Assembly: GCF_000938305.1 (NCBI RefSeq)
Contig: NZ_JYMT01000015.1
Span: 123,369 to 187,368, forward strand
Direction of reading: 5' to 3'
DNA: 64,000 bases
DNA from: Bradyrhizobium sp. LTSP885
GTDB lineage: Bacteria > Pseudomonadota > Alphaproteobacteria > Rhizobiales > Xanthobacteraceae
In this document: positions 16,905-27,434 of the stretch, in pieces
Layout: every line of letters starts with the position of its first letter
How positions within the stretch are numbered: the stretch's first letter is position 1
The notes under the pieces: model-generated
Database searches by the model: none
Told to the model about the DNA's origin: nothing
What the model saw: only the letters and a program-made list of their open reading frames with translations
Made by a program: the position numbers and the translations under genes

Positions 16905-17007
16905 CGTCACCCTGAGGAGCGCGTAGCGCGTCTCGAAGGGTCGACGGCCACCAGCCGGGCCATGCATCCTTCGAGACGCGCGCAAGGGCGCGCTCCTCAG
17001 GATGACG
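16905..17007. repeat. Nested intergenic palindrome, family B
   Basis: Two nested inverted repeats: an outer 19-bp pair (16905-16923 with 16989-17007, one mismatch, containing CCTGAGGAGC / GCTCCTCAGG) and an inner perfect 13-bp pair CGCGTCTCGAAGG / CCTTCGAGACGCG (16927-16939 with 16968-16980). It occupies nearly the whole gap between two convergent genes, as REP-type elements commonly do. Confidence 0.75.
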
Positions 17008-17031
17008 GATCGAGAATCTTGATCGCTTCGC

Positions 17032-17655
17032 TTACCCCGCCAAATCAACCTTGGACGCAACGGTGGAATCGGCATTGAGCCGATAGACCACCGGCGCGCC
17101 GGTCGCGAGTTCACGCTTGAGGATCTGCTCGGGCGTCAGCTTTTCCAGCACCATGATCAGCGCGCGCAGCGAATTGCCGTGGGCGGCGACCAGCGTGCGC
17201 TGGCCGCGCAACACGCCGGGCAGGATCTCCTGCACATAATAGGGCAACGTGCGTGCCAGCGTGTCCTTCAGGCTTTCGCCGCCGGGTGGTGGCACGTCGT
17301 AGGAGCGGCGCCAGATCAGCACCTGGTCCTCGCCCCATTTCTTGCGGGCGTCATCCTTGTTAAGACCGGAGAGATCGCCATAGTCGCGTTCGTTGAGCGC
17401 GAGATCTTGGGTCGTCGGCAATCCGGTCTGGCCGATCTCGGCCAGCATCAGCTTCAACGTGTGCTGGGCGCGCGTGAGATCGGAGGTGAAGGCGACGTCG
17501 AACGACAGACCCTGCGCCTTCAGCTTGCGTCCCGCTTCCTTGGCCTCGTTGATGCCCTGTTCGGTGAGATCAGGATCCTTCCACCCGGTGAAGAGATTCT
17601 TCAGGTTCCATTCGCTCTGGCCGTGCCGGACCAGCACAAGAAGACGATCGCTCAT
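17032..17655 (-). CDS. gpmA: 2,3-bisphosphoglycerate-dependent phosphoglycerate mutase
   Basis: A 207-residue glycolytic/gluconeogenic mutase interconverting 3- and 2-phosphoglycerate. The phosphohistidine motif is [11 protein letters not shown] near residue 10, [15 protein letters not shown] follows, and the second His is in [13 protein letters not shown]. It is shorter than the about 250-residue enterobacterial enzyme, as is usual in Rhizobiales. It lies 26 bases after dapB on the same strand. Confidence 0.93.
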   Translation of the reverse strand: MSDRLLVLVRHGQSEWNLKNLFTGWKDPDLTEQGINEAKEAGRKLKAQGLSFDVAFTSDLTRAQHTLKLMLAEIGQTGLPTTQDLALNERDYGDLSGLNKDDARKKWGEDQVLIWRRSYDVPPPGGESLKDTLARTLPYYVQEILPGVLRGQRTLVAAHGNSLRALIMVLEKLTPEQILKRELATGAPVVYRLNADSTVASKVDLAG

Positions 17656-17681
17656 TCCACGGTTTCCGTTCTCAGCTTGAT

Positions 17682-18494
17682 TTATTCACCCAGTCCCAGC
17701 ACGTCGGCCATCGAGTACTGGCCCGGCTTCTTGCCATGCGCCCACAACGCCGCCTTCAGCGCGCCTTGCGCGAACAGCGCGCGATCCTCGGCATGGTGCG
17801 ACAGCGTGAGGCGCTCGGACGGACCGGCAAAGATCACGCTGTGATCGCCGGCCGCGGTACCGCCGCGCAGTGACGCAAAGCCGATGTCCCCGGCGCGCCG
17901 CGCGCCGGTCAGGCCATCGCGGCCGCGCGCCGAGCGTTCCGCCAACGCGATCTGGCGTCCGGCCGCGGCGGCTTCGCCGAGCATCAAGGCGGTGCCCGAC
18001 GGTGCATCGATCTTGGACTTGTGATGCATTTCAAGAATTTCGATGTCAAAGCTCTGGTCGAGCGACTGCGCAACGCGCTTGACCAGTGCGGCGAGCAGAT
18101 TGACGCCGAGGCTCATATTGCCCGACTTCACCACGATGGCGCGATTGGTAACGCTCTTGATCACGGCATCGTCCGATGACGACAGGCCGGTGGTGCCGAT
18201 GACATGAACGAGACCGCGCTCGGCTGCGATCGCGACATTGGCGATGGTCGCGGCCGGTACCGTGAAATCCAGGATGCCGTCGGCGTTGGCCGACATCGTC
18301 CACAGGTCGGCCGACAGCGCGACGCCATTGGCCGGCAGGCCGGCGAGCACGCCGGCGTCTTTGCCCAGCAATTCGGAGCCCGGCGCTTCCAGCGCGCCGA
18401 CCTGAACTGCCCCGGGGGTTTCGGAAATCACCCGCGCCAGCGTGCGGCCCATCCGGCCGCCGGCTCCCGCAACAATCAGACGCATGTCAGCCAT
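17682..18494 (-). CDS. dapB: 4-hydroxy-tetrahydrodipicolinate reductase
   Basis: A 270-residue NAD(P)H-dependent enzyme of lysine and meso-diaminopimelate synthesis. The N-terminal nucleotide-binding motif is [12 protein letters not shown], and the catalytic His and Lys are in [15 protein letters not shown]. The substrate-binding GTTG equivalent is [13 protein letters not shown] at 18494 or 18485 (MRLIVAG) are both possible. It heads a short minus-strand pair with gpmA. Confidence 0.95.
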   Translation of the reverse strand: MADMRLIVAGAGGRMGRTLARVISETPGAVQVGALEAPGSELLGKDAGVLAGLPANGVALSADLWTMSANADGILDFTVPAATIANVAIAAERGLVHVIGTTGLSSSDDAVIKSVTNRAIVVKSGNMSLGVNLLAALVKRVAQSLDQSFDIEILEMHHKSKIDAPSGTALMLGEAAAAGRQIALAERSARGRDGLTGARRAGDIGFASLRGGTAAGDHSVIFAGPSERLTLSHHAEDRALFAQGALKAALWAHGKKPGQYSMADVLGLGE

Positions 18495-18554
18495 GGCATC
18501 ACCTCTGATGGCCGTATAGCGGGCGGAGGCTGTTCCGGCAACCGGACCGGCGGC

Positions 18555-18851
18555 CTACGGACTGTCGTAGCCTTCGATGATAATGAGATCGGCCATCGAA
18601 TGCGGCTGCCGTACCTTGATGTTGGCCTGGTATTCCGGCGAGTTGTAGCAGGCCAGCGCCGTCTCGTAGTCGGCGAATTCGATCACGACATTGCGCGAGC
18701 GCTTCTCCCCTTCGGGATTGGTGAATCTGCCGCCGCGAACAATGAACTTGCCGCCGAATTTCTGGAAGATGGCCGGGTTGGCCGCCATGTAGGGCTTGTA
18801 GCCCTCCTCATTGTGAACGTCGACGCGTGCAACCCAGTATCCCTTCGCCAT
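18555..18851 (-). CDS. DUF1330 domain protein
   Basis: A 98-residue dimeric alpha/beta-barrel-type protein. YWVARVDVHNEEGYKPYM at the start and the central GGRFTNPEGEKRSRNVVIEF are family features. The fold resembles antibiotic biosynthesis monooxygenases and EthD-like proteins, but no reaction has been assigned. It follows pyrF by 18 bases on the same strand and is probably co-transcribed. Confidence 0.85.
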   Translation of the reverse strand: MAKGYWVARVDVHNEEGYKPYMAANPAIFQKFGGKFIVRGGRFTNPEGEKRSRNVVIEFADYETALACYNSPEYQANIKVRQPHSMADLIIIEGYDSP

Positions 18852-18869
18852 ATTCTTCTCCTTTGTCGT

Positions 18870-19580
18870 TCAGGTGAGCGCCTGTGCGATTTCGGCCTGG
18901 ATGGCCTCCGCCGCGGCCTTCGGATCCGATGCTTCCGTCACCGGCCGTCCAACAACCAGATAGTCAGCGCCGGCTGCAATCGCACGGGCCGGCGTCATGA
19001 TGCGCTTCTGGTCGCCGGTGGCCGATCCCGCGGGCCGGATGCCCGGCGTCACCAAGTTGATCTGGTCGCCGACGATCTTGCGCAGGGCGGAAGCCTCTTC
19101 GGGCGAGCTGACAATGCCGTCGACGCCGAGCGCCTGCGCCTGCTGGCCGCGCGCTGCGACGAGATCGGCGACGTTGAGACGATAGCCCGCGGCATGGAGA
19201 TCGCTGTCGTCGTACGAGGTCAGCACGGTGACTGCGAGGATCTTCAAGGTAGAGCCTGCGCGCGCGTCGACCGCGGCTTTCATGGTCTGCGGATAGGCAT
19301 GCACGGTGAGAAAGGTCGCGCCGAGCTTTGCGACGCTTTCGACGCCGCGCGCGACCGTGTTGCCGATGTCGTGCAGCTTGAGATCGAGGAAGACCTTCTT
19401 GCCACTGCCCGCGAGCTGCTTCGCTAGCGGCAGGCCGCCGGCATAGCCGAGCTGATAGCCGATCTTGTAGAAGGTCACGCTGTCGCCAAGCCGTTCGATT
19501 ATCGCCTCCGCCGCTGCCACGGAGGGCAGATCGAGCGCCACAATCAACCGGTCTTTTGGAGCGATCCTGGCTGGCTGCAT
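18870..19580 (-). CDS. pyrF: Orotidine 5'-phosphate decarboxylase
   Basis: A 236-residue TIM barrel catalysing the last step of UMP synthesis. LIVALDLPS near the start and the catalytic Asp-Lys-Asp motif in [14 protein letters not shown] identify it; the phosphate-binding [12 protein letters not shown] is near the C-terminus. It sits six bases downstream of the FMN-reductase gene and before the DUF1330 gene, giving a three-gene minus-strand run. Confidence 0.95.
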   Translation of the reverse strand: MQPARIAPKDRLIVALDLPSVAAAEAIIERLGDSVTFYKIGYQLGYAGGLPLAKQLAGSGKKVFLDLKLHDIGNTVARGVESVAKLGATFLTVHAYPQTMKAAVDARAGSTLKILAVTVLTSYDDSDLHAAGYRLNVADLVAARGQQAQALGVDGIVSSPEEASALRKIVGDQINLVTPGIRPAGSATGDQKRIMTPARAIAAGADYLVVGRPVTEASDPKAAAEAIQAEIAQALT

Positions 19581-19586
19581 GTCACC

Positions 19587-20165
19587 TCACATCATGCGTT
19601 GGGAATGGTCGATCAACTGCCGCACCAGCGCCCGCATCGCTTCGATGTCGGCGTGGTGTTTCAGACGATCCATATCGTCATAGGCCTGTTCGGCAAATGA
19701 CAGCGCGAGCTGGTTCGGGATCACGGTCGCCTGGCACGCCGACAGGATCAGCCGCAGCGCCGCCAACGCGCGCGTGCCGCCGAGCCGGTTGCCGGACGCC
19801 GCTGCGATCGCGAAGACGCGGTCGCGGAACACCTGGCCGCGGGCCTCATGCGGATCCTGCACGCGGCTCACCCAGTCGATCGTGTTCTTCACCAGCGCCG
19901 GTACCGAGGAATTGTATTCCGGGGTCACGATCAGCACGCCGTGATGGGCGCCGATCATTCGCTTGAGGTTGACGGCATTCTGCGGCACGCCCGATTTGGC
20001 CTGCAGGTCGCCGTCATAGATCGGCAGCGGAAAATCGGCGAGCGAGATGCGGGTGACGTCGGCGCCGAGCTGCACCAATTCCCGCGCCACGACGGCCGCC
20101 AGCTTCGCATTGAGCGAGCCTGATCGAAGCGATCCCGGGATCACGAGGATTTTCAGCGCGGACAT
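19587..20165 (-). CDS. NAD(P)H-dependent FMN reductase (flavodoxin-like)
   Basis: A 192-residue protein of the NADPH-dependent FMN reductase family. The FMN-phosphate-binding loop is VIPGSLRSGSLNAKL at residues 9-23 and the flavin ring contact motif is VTPEYNSSVPALVKNTIDW near residue 82. Family members reduce quinones, chromate or azo dyes in vitro and protect from oxidative stress. The substrate is not evident from the neighbours. It is immediately upstream of pyrF. Confidence 0.9.
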   Translation of the reverse strand: MSALKILVIPGSLRSGSLNAKLAAVVARELVQLGADVTRISLADFPLPIYDGDLQAKSGVPQNAVNLKRMIGAHHGVLIVTPEYNSSVPALVKNTIDWVSRVQDPHEARGQVFRDRVFAIAAASGNRLGGTRALAALRLILSACQATVIPNQLALSFAEQAYDDMDRLKHHADIEAMRALVRQLIDHSQRMM

Positions 20166-20212
20166 TTTGAAATCGCGGGTTCAGTCGAGCCCACGCGACG
20201 GCGCAGGGCAAA

Positions 20213-20812
20213 TTAACCCTTGCGATACACCCAGACCCGGGCGGGCGGAAGGTTCATCCAGATCCGCTCGGAAGCTTCTGTGGACACGCCCGGCAACGAT
20301 TTCGGAATCGGGGGCACGACCGAATAGGTGAACTGAACGAAGGGAGCGCCGGGCGCCAGCGCCACGAAGGCATCGCGGATCAGCCTCAGGCGCGTCAGCA
20401 TCGGCTTGGTGACCAGCGGCAGGCCGGAGACCACGGCCGAGGCGGGAGACTTCAGGACGTCCCACAGCGCATCGCGGAGCGCATAGGCATCACCTTGCAC
20501 GACCTTGGCCTGCGGATAGCGCTCACGCAGCAGCGCGCAGAAGCCGGGATTGTATTCGACCAGGACCAGCCGCTTCTGATCGACGCCATGCTCGATCAGC
20601 GCGTTGGTGATCGCACCGGTCCCGGGTCCGAGTTCGACGACCGGCCCTTCCGCTTTCGGGTCGACATATTGTGCCATGGTGCGGGCGAGCAGTCGCCCCG
20701 AGGGCATCACCGCGCCCATGTGCAGCGGCTTCTCGATCCATGAACGGAGAAAACGAACCTCGTCGTCAAGACGGAGGGGTTTCTTCAACGCACGCACGGA
20801 CGATTGGGGCAT
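20213..20812 (-). CDS. pmtA: Phospholipid N-methyltransferase (Sinorhizobium PmtA type)
   Basis: A 199-residue SAM-dependent methyltransferase. FLRSWIEKPLHMGAVMPSG and the SAM-binding VVELGPGTGAITNALI match the rhizobial soluble Pmt enzyme that methylates phosphatidylethanolamine towards phosphatidylcholine, a lipid needed for symbiosis in bradyrhizobia. VVSGLPLVTKP is the family's second landmark. The product call is by family resemblance; a KsgA-like rRNA methylase is less likely given the lack of its C-terminal domain. It lies between the dnaJ and FMN-reductase genes with its own spacer. Confidence 0.82.
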   Translation of the reverse strand: MPQSSVRALKKPLRLDDEVRFLRSWIEKPLHMGAVMPSGRLLARTMAQYVDPKAEGPVVELGPGTGAITNALIEHGVDQKRLVLVEYNPGFCALLRERYPQAKVVQGDAYALRDALWDVLKSPASAVVSGLPLVTKPMLTRLRLIRDAFVALAPGAPFVQFTYSVVPPIPKSLPGVSTEASERIWMNLPPARVWVYRKG

Positions 20813-20904
20813 GTCGCTTCCAGGCGGGACCGCACAACCGAGCGGTTGTCAGAAAACAGTCACAAAGACGTATATGTCAGAGCCGTTACGGTCAAGCATA
20901 ACGA

Positions 20905-22044
20905 CTACTGCGGCGCGGCGCGGTTTCCGAAGAAGTCCTTGACCTTAGAGAAGAAACCTGCGGCCTCGGGTTGGGTTGCACCGGACGACAGTTTTTCGAA
21001 CTCCATCAGCAATTCTTGCTGTTTCTTGGTCAGATTCTGCGGCGTTTCGACCATAACCTGGACATACATGTCGCCGGTCTGGCGGGACCGCAGCACCGGC
21101 ATACCCTTTGATGCAATGCGGAATCGCCGGCCGGACTGCGTGCCGGACGGCACTTTCACCTTGGTCTTGCCCTTGTCGATGGTCGGCACCTCGAATTCGC
21201 CGCCGAGCGCGGCTGCGACCATCGAGATCGGCACGCGACAATGCAGGTCGGCGCCGTCACGTTGGAAGAACTGGTGCGTGGTCAGCGACAGGAAGATGTA
21301 GAGGTCGCCGGGCGGGCCGCCGCGAACGCCGGCCTCGCCTTCGCCGGCCAGGCGAATCCGCGTGCCGTCCTCGACGCCCTGGGGAATGTTGACCGACAGC
21401 GTCCGGTCGCGCGTCACCCGGCCGGAACCGACGCAGGAGGCGCAGGCGTCCTCGATCATCTGGCCGCGGCCCTGGCAGCCGGGGCAGGTGCGCTCCAGCG
21501 TGAAGAAGCCCTGCGCCTGCCTGATCCGTCCAGCCCCGCCGCAATGCGAGCAGGTCTTCGGCTTGGTGCCGGCCTTGGCGCCGATTCCCGAACAGGATTC
21601 GCAGGTGACCGAGACCGGAATCTCGATCTGCGCGGTCTTGCCCAGGAAGGCTTCCTCGAGCGTGATCTCCATGTTGTAGCGCAGGTCGGCGCCGCGCTCG
21701 CGGCCACCGCTGCCACGGCGCTGCCCGGCCATGCCGAACAGGTCTTCGAAGATGTCGGAGAAGGAGGAGGCGAAGCCGGCGCCGAAGCCCGGACCGCCGC
21801 CACCCATGCCCTGCTCGAAGGCCGCATGACCGAAGCGGTCATAGGCGGCGCGCTTGTCGCCGTCCTTCAGCACTTCATAGGCTTCGTTGATTTCCTTGAA
21901 GCGGACCTCGCTGGAGGCATCGCCCGGATTCTTGTCCGGATGCCACTTCATTGCGAGCTTGCGGAAAGCCGCTTTCAGCTTGGGCTCGTCCGCGTTCCGC
22001 TCGACCTCGAGGGTCTCGTAATAGCAGCGCTTGGTGGTGGACAT
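20905..22044 (-). CDS. dnaJ: Chaperone DnaJ
   Basis: A 379-residue Hsp40. The J domain carries the HPD motif in [11 protein letters not shown], a Gly/Phe-rich linker follows (about residues 75-100), and four zinc-binding CxxCxGxG-type repeats occur in order ([32 protein letters not shown]), then the C-terminal substrate-binding domains. It stimulates DnaK ATPase and delivers clients. dnaK lies 158 bases upstream on the same strand with an intrinsic terminator between, so dnaJ is probably expressed by partial read-through or its own promoter. Confidence 0.97.
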   Translation of the reverse strand: MSTTKRCYYETLEVERNADEPKLKAAFRKLAMKWHPDKNPGDASSEVRFKEINEAYEVLKDGDKRAAYDRFGHAAFEQGMGGGGPGFGAGFASSFSDIFEDLFGMAGQRRGSGGRERGADLRYNMEITLEEAFLGKTAQIEIPVSVTCESCSGIGAKAGTKPKTCSHCGGAGRIRQAQGFFTLERTCPGCQGRGQMIEDACASCVGSGRVTRDRTLSVNIPQGVEDGTRIRLAGEGEAGVRGGPPGDLYIFLSLTTHQFFQRDGADLHCRVPISMVAAALGGEFEVPTIDKGKTKVKVPSGTQSGRRFRIASKGMPVLRSRQTGDMYVQVMVETPQNLTKKQQELLMEFEKLSSGATQPEAAGFFSKVKDFFGNRAAPQ

Positions 22045-22128
22045 CCTTCAATTCCGTCCGAAGTTCGGAGCCATCGCCGAGGATCGCGATAAGGATCGCA
22101 CCTGTCTGCAAGATGCAGCGATCGCCTT

Positions 22129-22188
22129 AAAAAAAAATGACCCCCACTCCTCCGAGACGCGTCGCGTGCTCATTGGCGTGAGGGTCAT
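22129..22188 (-). terminator. Intrinsic terminator between dnaK and dnaJ
   Basis: On the minus strand an 11-bp stem (ATGACCCTCAC pairing with GTGGGGGTCAT, one G-U pair) with a roughly 30-base loop runs directly into nine T residues, 15 bases after the dnaK stop. It should cut dnaJ expression relative to dnaK. Confidence 0.75.
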
Positions 22189-22202
22189 GATCTCAAGCCC
22201 GC

Positions 22203-24104
<1,902 letters not shown>

Positions 24105-24210
24105 GGTTTTTCATATCCTTGTTGCTACGGCAGGCTGGTTGGGCCCTGACGGCACCCCGAACCGAACCCCCAGACGTTCACATACTCGCGATATTGCGAC
24201 GGTGAGCCTG

Positions 24211-24238
24211 ATATAGGAGAGAGGGTCCTGCCCGCAAG
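24211..24238 (-). promoter_or_regulatory. RpoH (sigma-32) type promoter of dnaK
   Basis: On the minus strand CTTG and CCTATAT are separated by 17 bases, matching the alphaproteobacterial sigma-32 consensus (CTTG, 17-18 bases, CYTATNT). The -10 element is about 107 bases before the dnaK start. Confidence 0.75.
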
Positions 24239-24697
24239 GACTGGACGCAACGTTGAGGCCTGAAAAGACTGACGTTTGAAAGATTGTGTCAGCTTGGGGC
24301 CCGCGCCGGCTCAACCTCTAATCAAGTTAACAAATAGGCAATGTTGCCGGGCGCGATCAAGCGCGATCCACACCACGCGCACAGGTCATGCGTGTTGAGT
24401 GAACGCTCACAACGGGCCCGACACGCAACCGGCTCGCCGGTTGACCGGGCGCGCTATTTGGCCGCCGGCCGTTGTGCTGCCAGCGCGATTGTTTCACCGA
24501 GAAATGTCGGGAAACCCTGGAAAGGACCGCCTTGTCTGGCGAAAAGCCCGTGGAATCGTGACGACAGAGCGGAAACGAAGATCAGGCGGACCTGTTGCAG
24601 AGCCATCAAAACCGCTAAAAGCGGGCCGACTGATGCGGCCCACCCAGCCCTGCACCGGCCCTTTGAGCGGCCTCCAAGCAAACCCGGTAGATCCTTC
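24239..24697. other. Gene-free stretch between dnaK promoter and secreted protein gene
   Basis: No gene is supported here. An open frame extends from the secreted-protein gene back to 24341, but it lacks family features and the signal peptide marks the true start at 24698. The segment 24310-24345 is relatively AT-rich and may hold a promoter. Confidence 0.5.
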
Positions 24698-25636
24698 ATG
24701 ACGCCCTTTCGAGTTCTCGCTGCGGTTGCCGTGCTGATTGCCACCACCTGGTCTGCTTTCGCTGATGACGTGGTGTTTCCGCCGGGTGCCCATGTCGGCA
24801 TGAAGCCGCTGGTCGGCCTCGTTCGCGCAAAGTCCTTCATCGGCTTCGAGACCGAGGACCAGGGCGTCAAGGTCCTGATCGCCGATCTGCCCCCGGATGC
24901 CTATGGCGAGGTCGTCAACGCCTTCAAGGCCAATCCCGCCGGCAGCGGCGGCATCAAGCCCGAGAGCCTCGAGACCCCGGCCGGACTCGCCTATTATACC
25001 GTCGAGAGCGCACGGGACGGCGCGACCAATGTGCGCCGCTACTCCATGATTTTGCCCGGCCCGACCTTCTCTGGCTACATCGCGGTGCAGGTGCCCGAGA
25101 ACGCCGCGAGGATCTACACCGACGACGCCGTACGGCAGATGTTCGCCACCGCCTTCATCCGCAACGAGGTGCCGGTCGACGAGCAGCTCGGCATGATGCC
25201 GTTCAAGATCACCGAGCTGAGCAATTTCAAGACCGTCCGCATGGTGGCGCCCGGCGCAGCGCTGATGCTGGCCGACGGCGACGAGAAGACCGGCTTCGAA
25301 ACCAAGCCCTTCATCCTCCTCGGCATCATCGGCTCGACCGCGGCCTCTCCCGACGATCGCGGTCGCTTCGCCCAGCAGATTGCCACCACGATTCCCGGCG
25401 TGCGCGATGGGCACATCACCATGTCGGAGCCGATCCGTATCGACGGCCAGGCCGGCTACGAGACACGGATCGACGCGATCAGCGGCAAGGACAACACGCC
25501 TGTCACCATCGTGCAGTGGCTGCGATTTGGCTCGCAGTCGTCGATGCGCATCATCGGAAGTTCGCCGCGCACCGACTGGGAGAAGGCATTCCCGCGCTTC
25601 CGCGCGGTGCGTGACGGCATCCAGCCGCGCGGCTAA
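24698..25636 (+). CDS. Secreted protein of unknown function
   Basis: About 312 residues with a clear Sec signal peptide (MTPFRVLAAVAVLIATTWSA, predicted cleavage after AFA near residue 22), so a periplasmic protein. The mature part starts DDVVFPPGAHVGMKPLVGL and has no motif recognised here; repeated segments of beta character with SAR or ITE surrounds suggest a compact globular fold. Similar exported proteins occur in Bradyrhizobium without assigned function. The start was chosen because the signal peptide begins there. It stands alone between dnaK and the nicotinamidase gene. Confidence 0.8.
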   Translation: MTPFRVLAAVAVLIATTWSAFADDVVFPPGAHVGMKPLVGLVRAKSFIGFETEDQGVKVLIADLPPDAYGEVVNAFKANPAGSGGIKPESLETPAGLAYYTVESARDGATNVRRYSMILPGPTFSGYIAVQVPENAARIYTDDAVRQMFATAFIRNEVPVDEQLGMMPFKITELSNFKTVRMVAPGAALMLADGDEKTGFETKPFILLGIIGSTAASPDDRGRFAQQIATTIPGVRDGHITMSEPIRIDGQAGYETRIDAISGKDNTPVTIVQWLRFGSQSSMRIIGSSPRTDWEKAFPRFRAVRDGIQPRG

Positions 25637-25689
25637 AGCCGTTTCCGTTCCGATGGAATCCGAACGGGGCTCTCGAGCCTTGATTTGAA

Positions 25690-25759
25690 GCGCTTTCTAT
25701 ACGCGAACCGGAATCCATCCCGGATCAGGTCCGGGACAGGCTTCGCTCGAAAACGCTCT
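25690..25759. repeat. Intergenic repeat, family C copy 1
   Basis: Contains ACGCGAACCGG and, at the right end, CTTCGCTCGAAAACGCTCT. The same two blocks occur at 53830-53879, and a diverged copy on the opposite strand is at 27339-27410. An internal CCCGGATC / GGTCCGGG dyad can form a hairpin. Confidence 0.65.
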
Positions 25760-25859
25760 GATCGAAGTTTCCGCAGCGCCCGCCGAAAAATCGGACTTTC
25801 GTTTGTACGCAAACGGAACTAGCCTCCTCGCACGGTTCACCCCAGCGAGGAGAGGCACG

Positions 25860-26582
25860 ATGTTGGATCGACGGCAGGTTGTTGCAGGTCTTGTTACAGG
25901 TCTTGGCGCGACGGCTCTTGCAACCCTGGCTCCGGGCGAGCTTTGGGCAGCAGCGGTCAAACCTGACGACGGCTCGGCGCTGCTGGTGATCGACGTCCAG
26001 AACTGCTTCCTGCCCGGCGGCAGCCTGGCGGTGAAGGACGGCGAGCAGGTGGTGCCGATCATCAACAAGATGGCCAAGAGCTTTGCCAATGTGGTGATGA
26101 CGCAGGACTGGCACACGCCCGGACACATCTCCTTCGCCTCGGTCCATTCCGGCAAGAAGCCGTTCGAGACGATCGATCTCGCCTATGGCAAGCAGGTGCT
26201 GTGGCCCGACCATTGCGTGCAGGGCACCGACGGCGCCTCGCTGTCGAAGGATCTCGCGATCCCGCAGGCCGAACTGATCATCCGCAAGGGTTTCCACAAG
26301 GACGTCGACAGCTATTCCGCCTTCACCGAGGCCGATGGCAAGACCAGCACCGGTCTTGCCGCCTATCTGAAGGCGCGCAACGTCAAGCGCGTGTTCGTCG
26401 CCGGGCTCGCCACTGATTTCTGCGTGGCCTGGACCGCGCTGGACGCGCGCAAGACCGGCTTCGAAACCTATGTGGTGGAAGACGCCTGCCGCGGCATAGA
26501 CACGCAAGGATCGCTTGCGAAGGCCTGGACCGACATGGCCAAGGCCGGCGTCAAGCGGATCCAGTCATCGGACATCGCCTAA
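25860..26582 (+). CDS. pncA: Nicotinamidase with twin-arginine-like signal peptide
   Basis: A 240-residue isochorismatase-fold amidase converting nicotinamide to nicotinate for NAD salvage. The catalytic triad is Asp45 (LLVIDVQNCF), Lys143 (IIRKGF) and Cys188 (LATDFCVAWT); the metal site is Asp83 and His85 in TQDWHTPGH with His89. Unlike the cytoplasmic E. coli enzyme, it begins MLDRRQVVAGLVTGLGAT with two arginines and an Ala-rich hydrophobic stretch to LWAAA, suggesting export by Tat. GAGGAGAGG at 25847-25855 supports this start, and the core alone would lack an ATG in place. Export would place nicotinamide hydrolysis in the periplasm. Confidence 0.9.
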   Translation: MLDRRQVVAGLVTGLGATALATLAPGELWAAAVKPDDGSALLVIDVQNCFLPGGSLAVKDGEQVVPIINKMAKSFANVVMTQDWHTPGHISFASVHSGKKPFETIDLAYGKQVLWPDHCVQGTDGASLSKDLAIPQAELIIRKGFHKDVDSYSAFTEADGKTSTGLAAYLKARNVKRVFVAGLATDFCVAWTALDARKTGFETYVVEDACRGIDTQGSLAKAWTDMAKAGVKRIQSSDIA

Positions 26583-26638
26583 GGTTTCTTGACTTAAGGT
26601 GTCTTGGCGCAGGATTTCCTCGCGTGACGTCGAAACGA

Positions 26639-27244
26639 TCAGGCCGTGAAATCGGCCGCCGGGGCGGCTTTGGCGCCGCCCTTGGAGACACCCACCAGGG
26701 CCGGGCGCAAGATGCGCTCGCCGATCATGTAGCCGGCCTGCATGACCTGCACCACGGTGCCTGACGGCACCGACACATCGGGCACCTCAAACATCGCCTG
26801 CTGGAAATTCGGATCGAATTTCTCGCCGATCGGATCGAACTTTTTCACGCCGTTCTTTTCCAGCGCGTTGAGCAGCGAGCGCTCGGTCAGCTCGACGCCT
26901 TCGATCAATGCCTTCAGGCCGGGATCGGCGGCTTCCTTGGCCTCGGCCGGAACCGCATCGAGCGCGCGCTGCATATTGTCGGCGATATCGAGCACGTCGC
27001 GGGCGAAGCCGGTGATCCCGTAGGTCTTGGCATCAGCGACCTCGCGGCGGGTGCGTTGACGAAGATTCTCCATCTCGGCCAGCGTACGCAGCATCTTGTC
27101 GCGCGTCTCGGCCAGTTCCTTGCTCAAGGCCTCCGTCGATCCGACCTCGGGATCGTCGGGCATGATGTAAGGCTTGGAGACCACAGGCTCGCCCGTCGGC
27201 GCCGGATTCTCGGTATTGTCATTGGTCCGGTTCGGATCGATCAT
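26639..27244 (-). CDS. grpE: Nucleotide exchange factor GrpE
   Basis: A 201-residue DnaK co-chaperone. A long N-terminal helix (about residues 35-95, [26 protein letters not shown]) forms the dimer coiled coil, and the C-terminal beta domain includes [15 protein letters not shown] and [26 protein letters not shown], the family signature. It releases ADP from DnaK. The upstream gap to hrcA is 190 bases and contains a weak RpoH-like element (CTTG at 27327-27330 and GATAT at 27302-27306, minus strand) as well as a family C repeat. Confidence 0.96.
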   Translation of the reverse strand: MIDPNRTNDNTENPAPTGEPVVSKPYIMPDDPEVGSTEALSKELAETRDKMLRTLAEMENLRQRTRREVADAKTYGITGFARDVLDIADNMQRALDAVPAEAKEAADPGLKALIEGVELTERSLLNALEKNGVKKFDPIGEKFDPNFQQAMFEVPDVSVPSGTVVQVMQAGYMIGERILRPALVGVSKGGAKAAPAADFTA

Positions 27245-27338
27245 GGCTTGCCTTCTCGAAAAAACGCGCGTCGTTCAAATCTTGGGGATTGGCTGGCCCG
27301 GATATCGTGCTTTAAGCGACGAAAATCAAGCGCCACAT

Positions 27339-27410
27339 AGCGTTTTCGAGCGAAAGCCTGTCCCGAACTTGACCCGGGATGGCCCCCCGGCTCGCGTGAA
27401 AAAACGCGTC
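27339..27410. repeat. Intergenic repeat, family C copy 2 (inverted)
   Basis: Read on the minus strand it carries ACGCGTTTTTTCACGCGAGCC, shortened here to its core CACGCGAGCCGG, and TTTCGCTCGAAAACGCT, matching the blocks at 25690-25759 and 53830-53879 with several differences. It separates hrcA and grpE. Confidence 0.55.
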
Positions 27411-27434
27411 AAATGAAAGGCAACTTCCGTCCGG

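Noticed and set aside
16905..17007. CRISPR-like array
   Set aside because: The repeats are inverted, not direct, with no regular spacers and no cas genes in the window.
27245..27434. CIRCE operator before grpE
   Set aside because: No TTAGCACTC / GAGTGCTAA pair was found; only a family C repeat and a weak RpoH-like element are present.
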